NCBI GenBank assembly: GCA_016212665.1 | Contig: JACREZ010000037.1 | Location: 1 to 64,000, forward strand | Length of the DNA stretch: 64,000 nt | Direction: 5' to 3' | Source of the DNA: Ignavibacteriota bacterium | GTDB taxonomy: Bacteria > Bacteroidota > Ignavibacteria > UBA10030 > SZUA-254 | Shown here: in pieces, positions 33,871-43,522 of the stretch | How the letters are laid out: each line of letters begins with the position of its first letter | Position numbering within the stretch: the first letter of the stretch is position 1 | The notes under the pieces: model-generated | Told to the model about the DNA's origin: nothing | Seen by the model: the letters and a program-made list of their open reading frames with translations, nothing else | Database searches by the model: none | Position numbers and translations under genes: made by a program

Positions 33871-36087
33871 TTAGTTGATAGGGCTTTTCGCTTCCTCTTC
33901 CTCTTTCCATCGCCATGAAGTATGTTTCGGGCAGGCTTCCGGTCGGTATTTTCGATTGAAGAGTTCTTCTATTTTGTTCGGACAATATTCTGTCGCGAGT
34001 TTTTTCGTTTCGGCACAAATCGTATCACGGACGACGCCTTCGGGTTGATTAAAATATCCGAGCGGCATTCCAATTGTCCCGTCTTCGTATGTGTATTTCA
34101 TAAATTTTCCCCAAATCGGTGCGGCGGCACGTCCACCCTGTCCATCTGCGCTTGTGAAATGCACAGTTTTATTGTCGAATCCGACCCAAACTCCGGCGGT
34201 AATGTGTGGTGTGTAGCCAATAAACCAAGCATCGGCATATTCCTGTGTCGTTCCGGTTTTACCTGCCGCTGGTAAATGAAACATTGAACGGATACGCGCT
34301 GCGCTTCCGCTGTTCACCACATCTTCCATCATGTCAGTGATGATGTACGCAGTCTCAGGATTTAATACCTCGCGTCTCGACGGAAAGTTTTCTTCGATGA
34401 TGCTTCCGTTTTTATCAATGATTTTCAAAATCGAAATCGGTTCCACATGCACTCCTTCATTAGCATATACACCAAACGCTGAAACAATATCCAAGGGAAC
34501 AACCTCACCGGTTCCAATTGCTAACGATTCGTATGGAGGAAGGTCGGACTTGATTCCCATCCTGTGAGCATACTCTATCACTTGCTGAACCGGTGCAATT
34601 TCCATCATCGTACGAATGGCGACTAAATTAATGGAGTATGTAAATCCTTCGCGTATAGTAAGTTTTCCTCCGAACGTTCCATCAAAATTTTGTGGAGTCC
34701 ATCGTTTTCCTCCGGGCAACATCACGGTGACCGGCTGATTTAAAATTTCATACGATGGCGCATACCCATTATCAATCGCCACAGTAAATACAAACGGCTT
34801 GAATGTTGAACCGGGTTGACGTTTCGTTTGCGTAACGTGATTCAATCCATACTTAAATACTTTGAACTGCGAACCTCCAACCATCGCAAGGATATTTCCG
34901 GTTCGATGGTCGAGTGCAACAAAACCGACTTCGATTTGTTTAGTCGCACGTTTGACGGAATCAACAAACTCCGGATTGTTCTTCAATGCTTTTGCAATGC
35001 TGTCTTTCAATTCCTCCGGCGCATCCCTATAGACGTCAAGAGTTCTGATGGTGTGAGAAATAACCTTCTTCAAATCGTGCGGATGGTATTTCCAGTTCCA
35101 TGATTTATCGAACATTTTTTGATATTCCGTGAGATGTTCATCAACAGCGCGGTTTGCATGTTGTTGCATTCTACTATCGAGCGTTGTGTACACCGATAGT
35201 CCATCACGGTAAATATCAAATCCGTAGGTCTCTGCCTTTTGAATAAGTTGTTGCCGGATGTATTCGACGAAATGCGGCGCCAGACCTGTTCGTTGTTCTT
35301 CAAGCGGATGGAGAATTATCGGCTCGATGCGCGCACGTTGTTCCTCCGCCTCGGTGATGTAGTTGTATTTTATCATTTGACCGAGAACCGTATTTCTTCT
35401 CCCGATAGCTCGCTCGAATTTTTTGTACGGGTCATACGTTCCAGGTCCTTTCAACATACCGATAAGGAGAGCGCTTTCAGTCAAACTTAAATCAATCGGC
35501 TTTTTATCAAAATATATTTCTGACGCGGAGGCTATGCCGTACGCGCTTCGACCGAAGTATGCAACGCTCAGGTACATTTCGATGATTTCTTGCTTCGTGT
35601 AGTTACGTTCAATCTGCACGGCAGTGATAAACTCCCTGATTTTCCTCGTTGCTTTGGAAAAAACATTTTCGCTCTCTCCTTTGAACCCATAGAGATTGCG
35701 AGCAAGTTGTTGGGTAATTGTACTTGCACCTTCACGAAGCCGGAGCGTGAACACATTCTTCACCATCGCGGTGACGAAGCGGCGCAAGTCAACTCCCCAG
35801 TGTTCATAAAAATTTTTGTCTTCCGTTGCAATGAGTGCATCAACAAGGTGCGGCGGCAAATCACTGAGAGATACCTGCGTTCGGTTTTTAATATAGAATT
35901 GGTCAAGCACTTCTCCGTCAATGGAATAGATTTTCGTTGCAAGTTCCGGTCGCGGGTTTTCCAATTGCTCAAGTGAGGGCAAGCCGGACAAAACAAAAAT
36001 GCCATACGCAATTACAAGCAGCGAGGCAAATACGCTCGCCCAAATAAGTTTTTTCTTCTGTTCAGGTTTTAACAGTTTCTTTGTCAT
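33871..36087 (-). CDS. Penicillin-binding protein 1A (bifunctional)
   Basis: This 738-residue protein has one N-terminal membrane anchor (LIWASVFASLLVIAYG), a GT51 peptidoglycan glycosyltransferase domain (ATEDKNFYEHWGVD; EGASTITQQLARNL) and a penicillin-binding transpeptidase domain with SxxK in QPGSTFKPF, SxN in YSINLVAI and KTGTT. It polymerises and crosslinks peptidoglycan. It is last in the run nusB-MFS-dsbD-like-lpxH-pbp1A. Confidence 0.94.
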   Translation of the reverse strand: MTKKLLKPEQKKKLIWASVFASLLVIAYGIFVLSGLPSLEQLENPRPELATKIYSIDGEVLDQFYIKNRTQVSLSDLPPHLVDALIATEDKNFYEHWGVDLRRFVTAMVKNVFTLRLREGASTITQQLARNLYGFKGESENVFSKATRKIREFITAVQIERNYTKQEIIEMYLSVAYFGRSAYGIASASEIYFDKKPIDLSLTESALLIGMLKGPGTYDPYKKFERAIGRRNTVLGQMIKYNYITEAEEQRARIEPIILHPLEEQRTGLAPHFVEYIRQQLIQKAETYGFDIYRDGLSVYTTLDSRMQQHANRAVDEHLTEYQKMFDKSWNWKYHPHDLKKVISHTIRTLDVYRDAPEELKDSIAKALKNNPEFVDSVKRATKQIEVGFVALDHRTGNILAMVGGSQFKVFKYGLNHVTQTKRQPGSTFKPFVFTVAIDNGYAPSYEILNQPVTVMLPGGKRWTPQNFDGTFGGKLTIREGFTYSINLVAIRTMMEIAPVQQVIEYAHRMGIKSDLPPYESLAIGTGEVVPLDIVSAFGVYANEGVHVEPISILKIIDKNGSIIEENFPSRREVLNPETAYIITDMMEDVVNSGSAARIRSMFHLPAAGKTGTTQEYADAWFIGYTPHITAGVWVGFDNKTVHFTSADGQGGRAAAPIWGKFMKYTYEDGTIGMPLGYFNQPEGVVRDTICAETKKLATEYCPNKIEELFNRKYRPEACPKHTSWRWKEEEEAKSPIN

Positions 36088-36092
36088 TCAGT

Positions 36093-36818
36093 TCAATCGT
36101 TCCAGCGTTTCAATTCAAAAATTCCGTTTTCCAGTACAGCATAGGAAAAATACGTAATCCAATCACCAAGATTAATATAGATTCCATTTCCGAATTGTTT
36201 GAAGTTCGGTACGTGACGATGTCCCATAATCACGGCATCACATCCTTGTTTAATTTTTTCTTGTGCGAATTGCATCATACCGTCTTCTTCGCCATAATGT
36301 TTTGCGGAAGTGTAACTCCGGCTTTTCTTTGAAGATGATTTCGCAAGCGAAAGCCCGAGGTCGGGATGAAGAAGTTTATACAGTTTAATATTGATGGGAT
36401 TACGAAGAATCTTTTTCAATATTCGATAGCCATTGTCGTTATGTGCAAGTCCATCGCCGTGATGAAGAAAAATTCGTTTCCCGTCAATTGTCGTTTCAAA
36501 TTCTTCATGATAAACATTGATGCCGAGTTCCCGGAATGAATCTCCCATCCAGTAATCATGGTTGCCGGCAAGATAGTGAACAGTAATTTGATTACGCGCA
36601 ACGTCTTCTAACTTTGTTAGCGTACGATGAAATCCCTTCGGAACGACCGTTTTATATTCAAACCACGCATCGAATAAATCGCCGAGGATAAAGAGTTGAC
36701 TTGCATCGTTCATCACAAAATCAAAAAAAGAAAGAAGGCGTTGCTCTTTTTCCCGCTCAACATCCGGCGCACTCAACCCGAGATGAGCATCAGACATGAA
36801 ATATGTCTTCGACATCAA
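36093..36818 (-). CDS. UDP-2,3-diacylglucosamine hydrolase-like (LpxH family)
   Basis: This 241-residue calcineurin-like phosphoesterase has MSDAHLGL, LGDLFDAWFEY, LAGNHDYWMG, FLHHGDGLAHND and MGHRHVP. This is the LpxH set of metal ligands, and the enzyme probably makes lipid X in lipid A synthesis. It lies 5 nt upstream of pbp1A. Confidence 0.85.
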   Translation of the reverse strand: MMSKTYFMSDAHLGLSAPDVEREKEQRLLSFFDFVMNDASQLFILGDLFDAWFEYKTVVPKGFHRTLTKLEDVARNQITVHYLAGNHDYWMGDSFRELGINVYHEEFETTIDGKRIFLHHGDGLAHNDNGYRILKKILRNPINIKLYKLLHPDLGLSLAKSSSKKSRSYTSAKHYGEEDGMMQFAQEKIKQGCDAVIMGHRHVPNFKQFGNGIYINLGDWITYFSYAVLENGIFELKRWND

Positions 36819-36820
36819 AT

Positions 36821-37267
36821 CTACTTAGTAATAGTGAGAGCAAGTTCTATCGGTTGCTTGAACCGGTTGCACCATCCCTCTGCATCGGAACAATAAAAAT
36901 AAGTGAATGTGCCTTTCAGTTTGATGGTACCGGGTTTTGCGTTTTTTGTTATAGTGAATTTTGCAGTCACCGGTTTGGTTGCATCAAGATAATCGTGCTT
37001 TTTATCTTTCGTCGTCTCTAATTTTTCTATTTTAGAAATTACATCTGATTTATCAAGATTCAAACTCATCGGCGGGTCAAGATTGACGTGGATTCCTTTT
37101 GTCGGTTTGAAAGAAATTTGTACAGTTCCGGTCGAACCGGCTTTGAGCGATTGTTCAACCAATTTGATTTCACATTGCACAAATTTATTAACGCTCGGCT
37201 TGGATTTATCGCCGGACGAAACAAGCATCATTACAATAACAAAGAGTGAGAAAAGTATGTTCATCAA
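36821..37267 (-). CDS. DsbD-alpha-like periplasmic domain protein
   Basis: This 148-residue protein has a signal peptide and a beta-sandwich like the N-terminal domain of DsbD: LKAGSTGTVQISFKPTKGIH near the start and FTYFYCSDAEGWCNRF near the end with two cysteines. It is probably a thiol-disulfide partner or a thioredoxin-linked lipoprotein-like factor. It lies 2 nt from the LpxH-like gene, which suggests co-transcription. Confidence 0.7.
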   Translation of the reverse strand: MMNILFSLFVIVMMLVSSGDKSKPSVNKFVQCEIKLVEQSLKAGSTGTVQISFKPTKGIHVNLDPPMSLNLDKSDVISKIEKLETTKDKKHDYLDATKPVTAKFTITKNAKPGTIKLKGTFTYFYCSDAEGWCNRFKQPIELALTITK

Positions 37268-37316
37268 TTACCTGTAATATATCTGTGGACGGATATCAAA
37301 CACAAACAGAACGGAT

Positions 37317-38612
37317 TTATGAAAGCGAGAGTTCCTTCGCATACGGTTCTTCTTGAACTCGTTGGAGAAGTAGAAAACCGATAATGAGAAGCACTCCGAT
37401 AGCAACAAGTGCGGCGCGTTGATTCATAACGGAAGAAATATAACCAAAAAGCGCGGGACCCAAAATTGCCGATGCTTTCCCAAAAAACGAATAAAACCCG
37501 AAAAATTCCGTTCTCTTTTCCGGCGGGATAATAACGGACATGAGACTTCGGCTCGTTGATTGCGAGGAACCGAGCGCAACTCCCGCCGCCGCTCCCACTC
37601 CGAAGAACATCATTTTCTCTTCCGTGAAAAACGCGGCTACCAACACGAACAACCAAAGAAGCAACGTGAAGTTAAGCCCGCGTTTCTGCCCGATTCGGTC
37701 GGCGAGAATTCCGAAAGAATAGGAACCGATGATTGCTGAAGTTTGAACTAACGAAAAGAAAATCACTATTTCACTCAAATCCATGTGCAATGATTGTCTT
37801 GCAAAAATTGAGGAAAAAATAATTATCGTATTGATAGCATCGAAATAAATAAAATACGAAAGTAAAAACCGCCCGACATTTTTGTAACGGGAAATTTCCT
37901 TCAACGTTTGTCCGACTTGTCTGAAACCGAGCGAGACAAATCCGAAATGAAACCGTTCACGCCCCGACTTCTCTCGAACAAAAACAAAAAGCGGAATTGC
38001 AAACAAAAAAAACATCCCTGCCGCAAGAAGGAAACTGCTTCGCACGTTCATCAGATTTGAAGCGACAAACCCGCCGCTCAGCAATGGGAAGGAAACGATA
38101 AGCGTCACTAACGAACCGACATATCCCATCGCAAATCCATAGCCGGAAATTTTTCCGAGTTCATGCGGTCGGGAAAGTTCCGGGAGAAACGCATCATAAA
38201 AAACCAAACCTGCCTCAAAACCGATGTTTGCAAGAACGAGCAGGAACATTCCAAGGGCAATTGCTCCTGCATCAACAAAAAAAAGGAACGACGTTGAAAC
38301 GATACACAATGCAGTGAAAAGGAAAAGAAATGTTTTCTTGGAAACACCTCGGTCTGCCGCCGCGCCAAGTATGGGAGAAATGAACGCGACAATTGCCATT
38401 GAAATACTGAATGTCAATCCCCAGAGAAAGTCTGCGTACTGAGACTCCCGAACAACAACCTCTTTGAAATAGAGTGGATAACTGATGACAAGAATGAGAA
38501 CGTAAAACGCCGTGTTGGCAAAATCAAAAAGAGACCATGCGAACACTTGCATTCCGCGACGTGCTTCGACATTCGGAAGCGAGCGCACTACGTCCGGATT
38601 CGTCTCCGTCAT
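37317..38612 (-). CDS. MFS transporter, UMF1 type
   Basis: This 431-residue, 12-helix transporter has FAWSLFDFANTAFYVLI at the start, as in the UMF1/Atg22-like branch, and the loop motif GAAADRGVSKK between helices 2 and 3. The substrate is unknown. It overlaps nusB by 4 nt. Confidence 0.8.
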   Translation of the reverse strand: MTETNPDVVRSLPNVEARRGMQVFAWSLFDFANTAFYVLILVISYPLYFKEVVVRESQYADFLWGLTFSISMAIVAFISPILGAAADRGVSKKTFLFLFTALCIVSTSFLFFVDAGAIALGMFLLVLANIGFEAGLVFYDAFLPELSRPHELGKISGYGFAMGYVGSLVTLIVSFPLLSGGFVASNLMNVRSSFLLAAGMFFLFAIPLFVFVREKSGRERFHFGFVSLGFRQVGQTLKEISRYKNVGRFLLSYFIYFDAINTIIIFSSIFARQSLHMDLSEIVIFFSLVQTSAIIGSYSFGILADRIGQKRGLNFTLLLWLFVLVAAFFTEEKMMFFGVGAAAGVALGSSQSTSRSLMSVIIPPEKRTEFFGFYSFFGKASAILGPALFGYISSVMNQRAALVAIGVLLIIGFLLLQRVQEEPYAKELSLS

Positions 38613-39112
38613 GCATCTCCGATTGGTTGTTGCTCTTCTTCCTCGTGAGTGTGAAGCGTCTGCTCGACAAGTCCTCTTCCTGATTTCAAGATAGTGCCCG
38701 AATCAATCAACTCATGATGAATCGCATCCAGCACTCCGTTGATGAATGTTCCGCTATTCGGTGTGCTATACACTTTCGCAAGTTCAATTGCTTCATTGAG
38801 AGAAACTTTCGGAGGAATATCAGGAAAGTAGAGTAACTCACCGAGCGCCATCCGCATGACGATGCGGTCAAGAAGTGCGAGCCGGTCGAACTCCCAATGT
38901 TGAACTTTTGATTTGATAAGTTGGTCAAGTTCCATTTCGTGTTGCACGACTGCCTGACACAATTCTTTGATAAATTTTATTTCATTCGGTTTTGGATGAA
39001 TGTCTGTGAGTTGTTGGTCTAAAATAAGCGAAAGCGGTTCTTTCGAAATTTCAGATGCATACAACACCTGCATTACTTTTTCCCTGAGGATTCTTCTTCT
39101 GATTGCTGCCAT
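38609..39112 (-). CDS. nusB: Transcription antitermination factor NusB
   Basis: This 167-residue protein begins RRILREKVMQVLYASEIS and has the NusB core ALLDRIVMRMALGELLYFPDIPPKVSLNEAIELAKVYSTPNSGTFINGVLD. It binds boxA RNA with NusE in rRNA antitermination. The C-terminal tail is Glu/Gln-rich. ATG 39112. Confidence 0.93.
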   Translation of the reverse strand: MAAIRRRILREKVMQVLYASEISKEPLSLILDQQLTDIHPKPNEIKFIKELCQAVVQHEMELDQLIKSKVQHWEFDRLALLDRIVMRMALGELLYFPDIPPKVSLNEAIELAKVYSTPNSGTFINGVLDAIHHELIDSGTILKSGRGLVEQTLHTHEEEEQQPIGDA

Positions 39113-39142
39113 TGTCTTCTTTCTTTGTCAATGAATATTTCG

Positions 39143-40246
39143 TTACGCAATATGCGCAACTACATTATTTCCTGAGTATGTCAATTTCCCTTTTGCTCTG
39201 TTTCGTCCCTGTGCAAGTCGTTCTTCTGCCAAATGATTTGCAGCCTGAAATGTCGGCAGTTGCTTCTCGTGTGATATTCTGAAGATGTTCCGAAGTGTTT
39301 CGTAGATCCCTTCGATTTGTTTCTTTGCCTGCTCGTACGTGTTGCCGTCGAGTTGGTTCGCAACGCTGATAAGTCCCCCCGCATTGATGACGTAATCAGG
39401 AGCGTAGAGAATTCCTCGTTCGAGCAGTTTCATTCCGTGCGTTTGTTCATCGGCAAGTTGATTGTTGGCGGCGCCCGCGACAATTTTTGCTTTCAACTGA
39501 GTGATAGAATGGTCGTTGAGAATCGCTCCGAGCGCACAGGGACAAAACACATCCGCATCCATCTCAATAATTTCATCCGGCTTGACAAGCGTCGCATTCG
39601 TTCTCGCCACGATGGACTGCGCTTTGTGTTCATAAATGTCTGTGATAAAAATCTTCGCCCCTTCTTTTGCAAGAAATTCACACAGTGCGTTTGCAACATT
39701 TCCCGCACCTTGAACGGCAACGGTCTTCCCCGAAAGCGAATCGTTCCCGGTCGTTTCTTTCATGCACGCTTTAATTCCGTAATAGACACCAAGCGCGGTC
39801 AACGGCGAAGGGTCTCCGCTATCTTTGAATGCCTGATCAATTCCGGTGACATGGTTCGTTTCCTGATGCACAATTTCCATGTCATGCACATTCGTCCCGA
39901 CATCTTCTGCTGTGATGTATTTTCCATTGAGCGAATCAACAAACTTTCCGTAAGCACGGAACAGTTGCGTTGTTTTATCCGTGTTCGGATTGCCGATTAT
40001 GACCGCCTTGCCGCCTCCTAAATTCAAACCGGAGACTGCGGCTTTGTACGTCATCCCGCGTGAAAGCCGGAGCGCGTCGGTGAGTGCGTGTTCATCGGTT
40101 GCATAGTTCCACATGCGCGTTCCGCCAAGCGATGGACCAAGCGTCGTGTTATGAATGGCAATAATCGCTTTCAATCCCGCTTTTGTATCAGAACAAAAAA
40201 CGACTTGCTCGTGACCGTATTGAGTGATTTCAGAAAAGACCGACAT
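39143..40246 (-). CDS. Leucine dehydrogenase (Glu/Leu/Phe/Val dehydrogenase family)
   Basis: This 367-residue protein has TLGPSLGGTRMW, LNLGGGKAVIIG with the catalytic Lys, ITAEDVGTN, and the NAD-binding VAVQGAGNVANALCEFLA. Length and motifs match leucine/branched-chain amino-acid dehydrogenase. It converts leucine to 2-oxoisocaproate, consistent with use of branched 2-oxoacids. Monocistronic, about 30 nt upstream of nusB. Confidence 0.9.
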   Translation of the reverse strand: MSVFSEITQYGHEQVVFCSDTKAGLKAIIAIHNTTLGPSLGGTRMWNYATDEHALTDALRLSRGMTYKAAVSGLNLGGGKAVIIGNPNTDKTTQLFRAYGKFVDSLNGKYITAEDVGTNVHDMEIVHQETNHVTGIDQAFKDSGDPSPLTALGVYYGIKACMKETTGNDSLSGKTVAVQGAGNVANALCEFLAKEGAKIFITDIYEHKAQSIVARTNATLVKPDEIIEMDADVFCPCALGAILNDHSITQLKAKIVAGAANNQLADEQTHGMKLLERGILYAPDYVINAGGLISVANQLDGNTYEQAKKQIEGIYETLRNIFRISHEKQLPTFQAANHLAEERLAQGRNRAKGKLTYSGNNVVAHIA

Positions 40247-40424
40247 GAGTAATGTAGTTGATTCGCGTAAAAAGTTGTGCTAATGTACCGAAAAAATGAG
40301 AGGAAGACAAAAGATGTTTTGTTTTGAATTTCAAAGAAAAGTTGTGTACCTTCTCGACAAAGAATAAACGTCAGGCAGGTTCGGCGTTTAATATCCAAAA
40401 CTATTTACAATCTTGAGGTCAAAA

Positions 40425-42044
40425 ATGAAAATGGGTTTATTCATAATTCTCTTGCTTCTCCCACTGCAAACGATGGGACAGTATTACAACATCGTGAGCA
40501 GTGAACAATACTTACGTTCAGGAATTATTCTTGGATCTGAACGGGAAACGTATCAATCGTATCGTGTATATACGTTAGGGAGTGATTTTGCAAACTTCAT
40601 CGAAGATGACGTGTCAGATTTATATCGTAACCCTGCAAACTTCAATACGATGAAGCAAGCAATAGTGTTTGGTGAGTACGAAGGAAACTTCCAGAGAACA
40701 ACCCCGTCGCTTTCAAAATACTTCAACGGGTCGGATTATTATCCTTATTATGTTTCGGAAAAAGCAAAGGGTGTACGAGTCGGATACGCAGATTCATGGG
40801 GAGTAATGCTTCGATTGAAACATGCGAGTTCTGACAAGGACAATAATTCTACTCGCAGTGACAATATCACTAATATCATTCCGTTGTATATGAACATCGA
40901 ACAAAACGATTGGAAAAAAAACATCAGTGATGTTCAGTTATCCTATGCTTTTCCATTACAAGAGAACACTTCATTGGGGTTTAGCTACTCATTTGTGTTT
41001 GATGAAACGCCTACTGAGCATAATCAATACAGATTGCTACAAGATGATAATATCAACTCAACTTATGTTGATACATCATACGAAGAACGCACAGGGAACA
41101 GTGCATCGTCATATAAAAACTCCTCCCATATTTTTCGAAGCGGATTACAATGGAAAAAAGAACGTGCAATTTTCGATGTCACTGGAACAATAGAACGTAT
41201 GTCGCTTCGGGCTACTGGATACAGTCATGATATAAACAACTCTTGGCGTATTTATCATTATACCGAAGGTAGTAGAAATGGGTTCAATCAAAACGAGTAC
41301 GATATTATTGGGTCAGGGCTGAGTAATACCGATGCTACTATTATAAAATTAAATTTTCGATACAAAAATATCATTAATGAACGAAATTCCATTATTGCAA
41401 GTTTTGATGGAGGTCTGAGTTCATTCAATGCGGAAGAACAGAAAGGCAGTAGTTACAAGTCAATCGGTATCGCGGAATTGAGTACCGATACAAGTTATTC
41501 TTATAATAAAAATATCCTTAATCGGATTAGTTCCGAAACTCTCTCCCCGGATGGAACGGGATATTTTCTCAATGGAGGATTGGTATATCAACTGTCTGTT
41601 ACTAATGCTCACTTTTTAATCGGGGTCATTTGTAATTTTGCCAAATTCAGTTATGATTATCCGTCGTACTATAGTTATATAGATACCTCGATTCGTATTA
41701 AACCGGATACAACAATCATTACAAGGCAGCAAGCAACAATTGTCAATAATTCGTATCAAAGAAAATTTGGAATTTTCCGAGTTTCAATTCCTGTCGGGAT
41801 TGAATATAAAGTAGTGGAAGATTTAACACTTCGTGGCGGTTGGTATATTGAGTATTTTTTTGAAACTGACCAAAATTATTCTGAGTATAAAGCAGCACGG
41901 AATTCTACAAACGACATGTATTCTTCAATTCCGACCATTGGTTTCGGATGGGAGATAATCGAAGGATTGCAAGCCGACTTTATAAACACAGGAAGCATTA
42001 CCGAATCGCGGGATTGGGTGATGGCTTTACAGTACAAGTTCTAA
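40425..42044 (+). CDS. Beta-rich outer-membrane-type hypothetical protein
   Basis: The protein is 539 residues from ATG 40425 with GAGG 7 nt upstream; a TTG at 40413 is in frame. A signal peptide (MKMGLFIILLLLPLQTMGQ) precedes a long series of alternating polar/hydrophobic strands rich in Tyr, Ser and Asn, ending with VMALQYKF, an outer-membrane barrel signature. I recognise no family. The strong hairpin terminator after the stop shows a single-gene transcript. Confidence 0.65.
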   Translation: MKMGLFIILLLLPLQTMGQYYNIVSSEQYLRSGIILGSERETYQSYRVYTLGSDFANFIEDDVSDLYRNPANFNTMKQAIVFGEYEGNFQRTTPSLSKYFNGSDYYPYYVSEKAKGVRVGYADSWGVMLRLKHASSDKDNNSTRSDNITNIIPLYMNIEQNDWKKNISDVQLSYAFPLQENTSLGFSYSFVFDETPTEHNQYRLLQDDNINSTYVDTSYEERTGNSASSYKNSSHIFRSGLQWKKERAIFDVTGTIERMSLRATGYSHDINNSWRIYHYTEGSRNGFNQNEYDIIGSGLSNTDATIIKLNFRYKNIINERNSIIASFDGGLSSFNAEEQKGSSYKSIGIAELSTDTSYSYNKNILNRISSETLSPDGTGYFLNGGLVYQLSVTNAHFLIGVICNFAKFSYDYPSYYSYIDTSIRIKPDTTIITRQQATIVNNSYQRKFGIFRVSIPVGIEYKVVEDLTLRGGWYIEYFFETDQNYSEYKAARNSTNDMYSSIPTIGFGWEIIEGLQADFINTGSITESRDWVMALQYKF

Positions 42045-42051
42045 AAAAAAC

Positions 42052-42090
42052 GGGCTGTCTCAATAACCAAAAGAGACAGCCCATTTTTTT
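42052..42090 (+). terminator. Intrinsic terminator, GGGCTGTCTC family
   Basis: A perfect 10-bp stem GGGCTGTCTC/GAGACAGCCC (42052-42061, 42073-42082) with an 11-nt loop is followed by a T7 tract. Its arms match the outer arms of the elements at 9743 and 43402, which carry a REP pair inside the loop. Confidence 0.9.
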
Positions 42091-42110
42091 GCTGGTTTCT
42101 AAATGGTACC

Positions 42111-43373
42111 TTACTTCACCAACACTACCTTCCTCGTCTCAGTAAAATTATTCACCCGCAACGTAGCAAAGTACATTCCGCCGGCAAGCGATTGTGCATC
42201 CCATGTTACATGATAATTTCCGGGATGCATCGTTTCATTCACTAACTCAGCAACTTCCCTTCCGAAAACATCATACACCTTCAACATCACCAATCCGAAA
42301 TTGGCAATCCGAAATTCGAAATTCGTGCTCGGGTTGAAGGGATTCGGATAATTCTGTTTGAGCGCAAACGTCGTCGGAATTCCGGGCATTTCTTTCACAT
42401 CATTGAAATCAACCATGAAGAAAAAGAACGTATCGGAAGCGGCAACCGTTTCAATGCCATCCGATGCAAACACGCTCCATCCGTACGCCATCCATTGTTG
42501 GAATTGCGTCATTGCAACGGTCTTGAATGTGTCGGTCGTTGAAAACCGCAACGTATCAAAGTTCAAATTCACAATGACAACTTCGTAACCGACAATATCG
42601 CCTACATCAGAATCGTGAGCGCGACTCCAGGAGAAATGAACATTATCAGACGGATGATATTCAAGCGTATCAAACATCGTTGGTGTCAGAAGGTGGAATG
42701 CAGACGGTGCATGGTTCGTCGCAAGTACATACAGCGTGTATGTCATCTGATTCATACCGCGATAATAGCCGTCGTTTACTTCAACAGTAATTTGGTGCGA
42801 ACCGACATCTGACGCTCCGGGAGTTCCATGAATGAAACCGGTTTCTTCATCAATAGAAAGCCACGATGGCGCACCGACAAGAGAAAATGTTACTGCATCG
42901 TTGTCCAAATCGTGTGCTACGATTTGACGTTGATACGGGAAATCTTCCAATGTCGTATCGCTGACAAATTCAGTGAAATACGGTCGGCGATTGATAGTGA
43001 GATTTACTTCTCGTGGTTCAGGCGGTTGTGGCGAAGGCGTTCCGATAAAGATTGCCGCTTCACCGCTCGTTCTTGCAATCAGCGTATCACAGTTGTACAA
43101 AATTCTGAATTGCACAACATCGCTGTCATTGAATCCATCCCAAGAGAATGCACTCACACCATACATTTGCGTTTCCGGACTGAACGATGCCGTACGACTC
43201 GAATCGCCGTCGTGAATAAGCAATTGAATGACCGGCGGTTCAGTTGAGCAGGGATTGGGAAATATTTCAGGGTGAATCGTCACGCTCCCCTGAAATATAC
43301 ATTGCGATGTTTGCGGAAAGACCTGAGTCATTGCAACCATCAACAAGAAAATAATTCCTAAGTATCTTTTCAT
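42111..43373 (-). CDS. T9SS-exported cadherin-like repeat protein
   Basis: The protein is 420 residues from ATG 43373 (AAAGGATG upstream); an upstream in-frame start at 43430 would lie inside a repeat element. A signal peptide (to TQVFPQ) is followed by a dystroglycan-type cadherin-like domain at about 130-225 (LDNDAVTFSLVGAPSWLSID, GTPGASDVGSHQITVEV) and a fibronectin-like domain (HAPSAFHLLTP). The T9SS sorting domain ([15 protein letters not shown]) ends it. The sorting domain contains FEFRIANFGL, encoded by short repeats. Confidence 0.82.
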   Translation of the reverse strand: MKRYLGIIFLLMVAMTQVFPQTSQCIFQGSVTIHPEIFPNPCSTEPPVIQLLIHDGDSSRTASFSPETQMYGVSAFSWDGFNDSDVVQFRILYNCDTLIARTSGEAAIFIGTPSPQPPEPREVNLTINRRPYFTEFVSDTTLEDFPYQRQIVAHDLDNDAVTFSLVGAPSWLSIDEETGFIHGTPGASDVGSHQITVEVNDGYYRGMNQMTYTLYVLATNHAPSAFHLLTPTMFDTLEYHPSDNVHFSWSRAHDSDVGDIVGYEVVIVNLNFDTLRFSTTDTFKTVAMTQFQQWMAYGWSVFASDGIETVAASDTFFFFMVDFNDVKEMPGIPTTFALKQNYPNPFNPSTNFEFRIANFGLVMLKVYDVFGREVAELVNETMHPGNYHVTWDAQSLAGGMYFATLRVNNFTETRKVVLVK

Positions 43374-43401
43374 AACTACATCCTTTTCTTGATAACAGTA
43401 A

Positions 43402-43509
43402 GGTTGTCTCAAACATATTGTAGTGTCCATTTCGCAAATGGACTGTGTTTTTCCAAACGTTCTCGTCCGATTACGAATCGGACTCTACAATTCGAGTTTC
43501 GAGACAACC
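43402..43509. repeat. REP/BIME element (copy 4) nested in GGTTGTCTC hairpin
   Basis: Outer arms GGTTGTCTC/GAGACAACC enclose GTAG (43420-43423), hairpin 1 with arms GTCCATTT/AAATGGAC (43425-43443), a 21-nt spacer, hairpin 2 with arms GTCCGATT/AATCGGAC (43465-43483) and CTAC (43485-43488). It has the same layout as copies 1 and 2 with different stem sequences. It lies between two minus-strand T9SS genes. Confidence 0.85.
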
Positions 43510-43522
43510 TCACTTCATCACA

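Noticed and set aside
43402-43509. Insertion sequence or MITE with target-site duplication
   Set aside because: No transposase, and no flanking direct repeats were found around the outer arms; the GTAG and double hairpin fit REP elements better.
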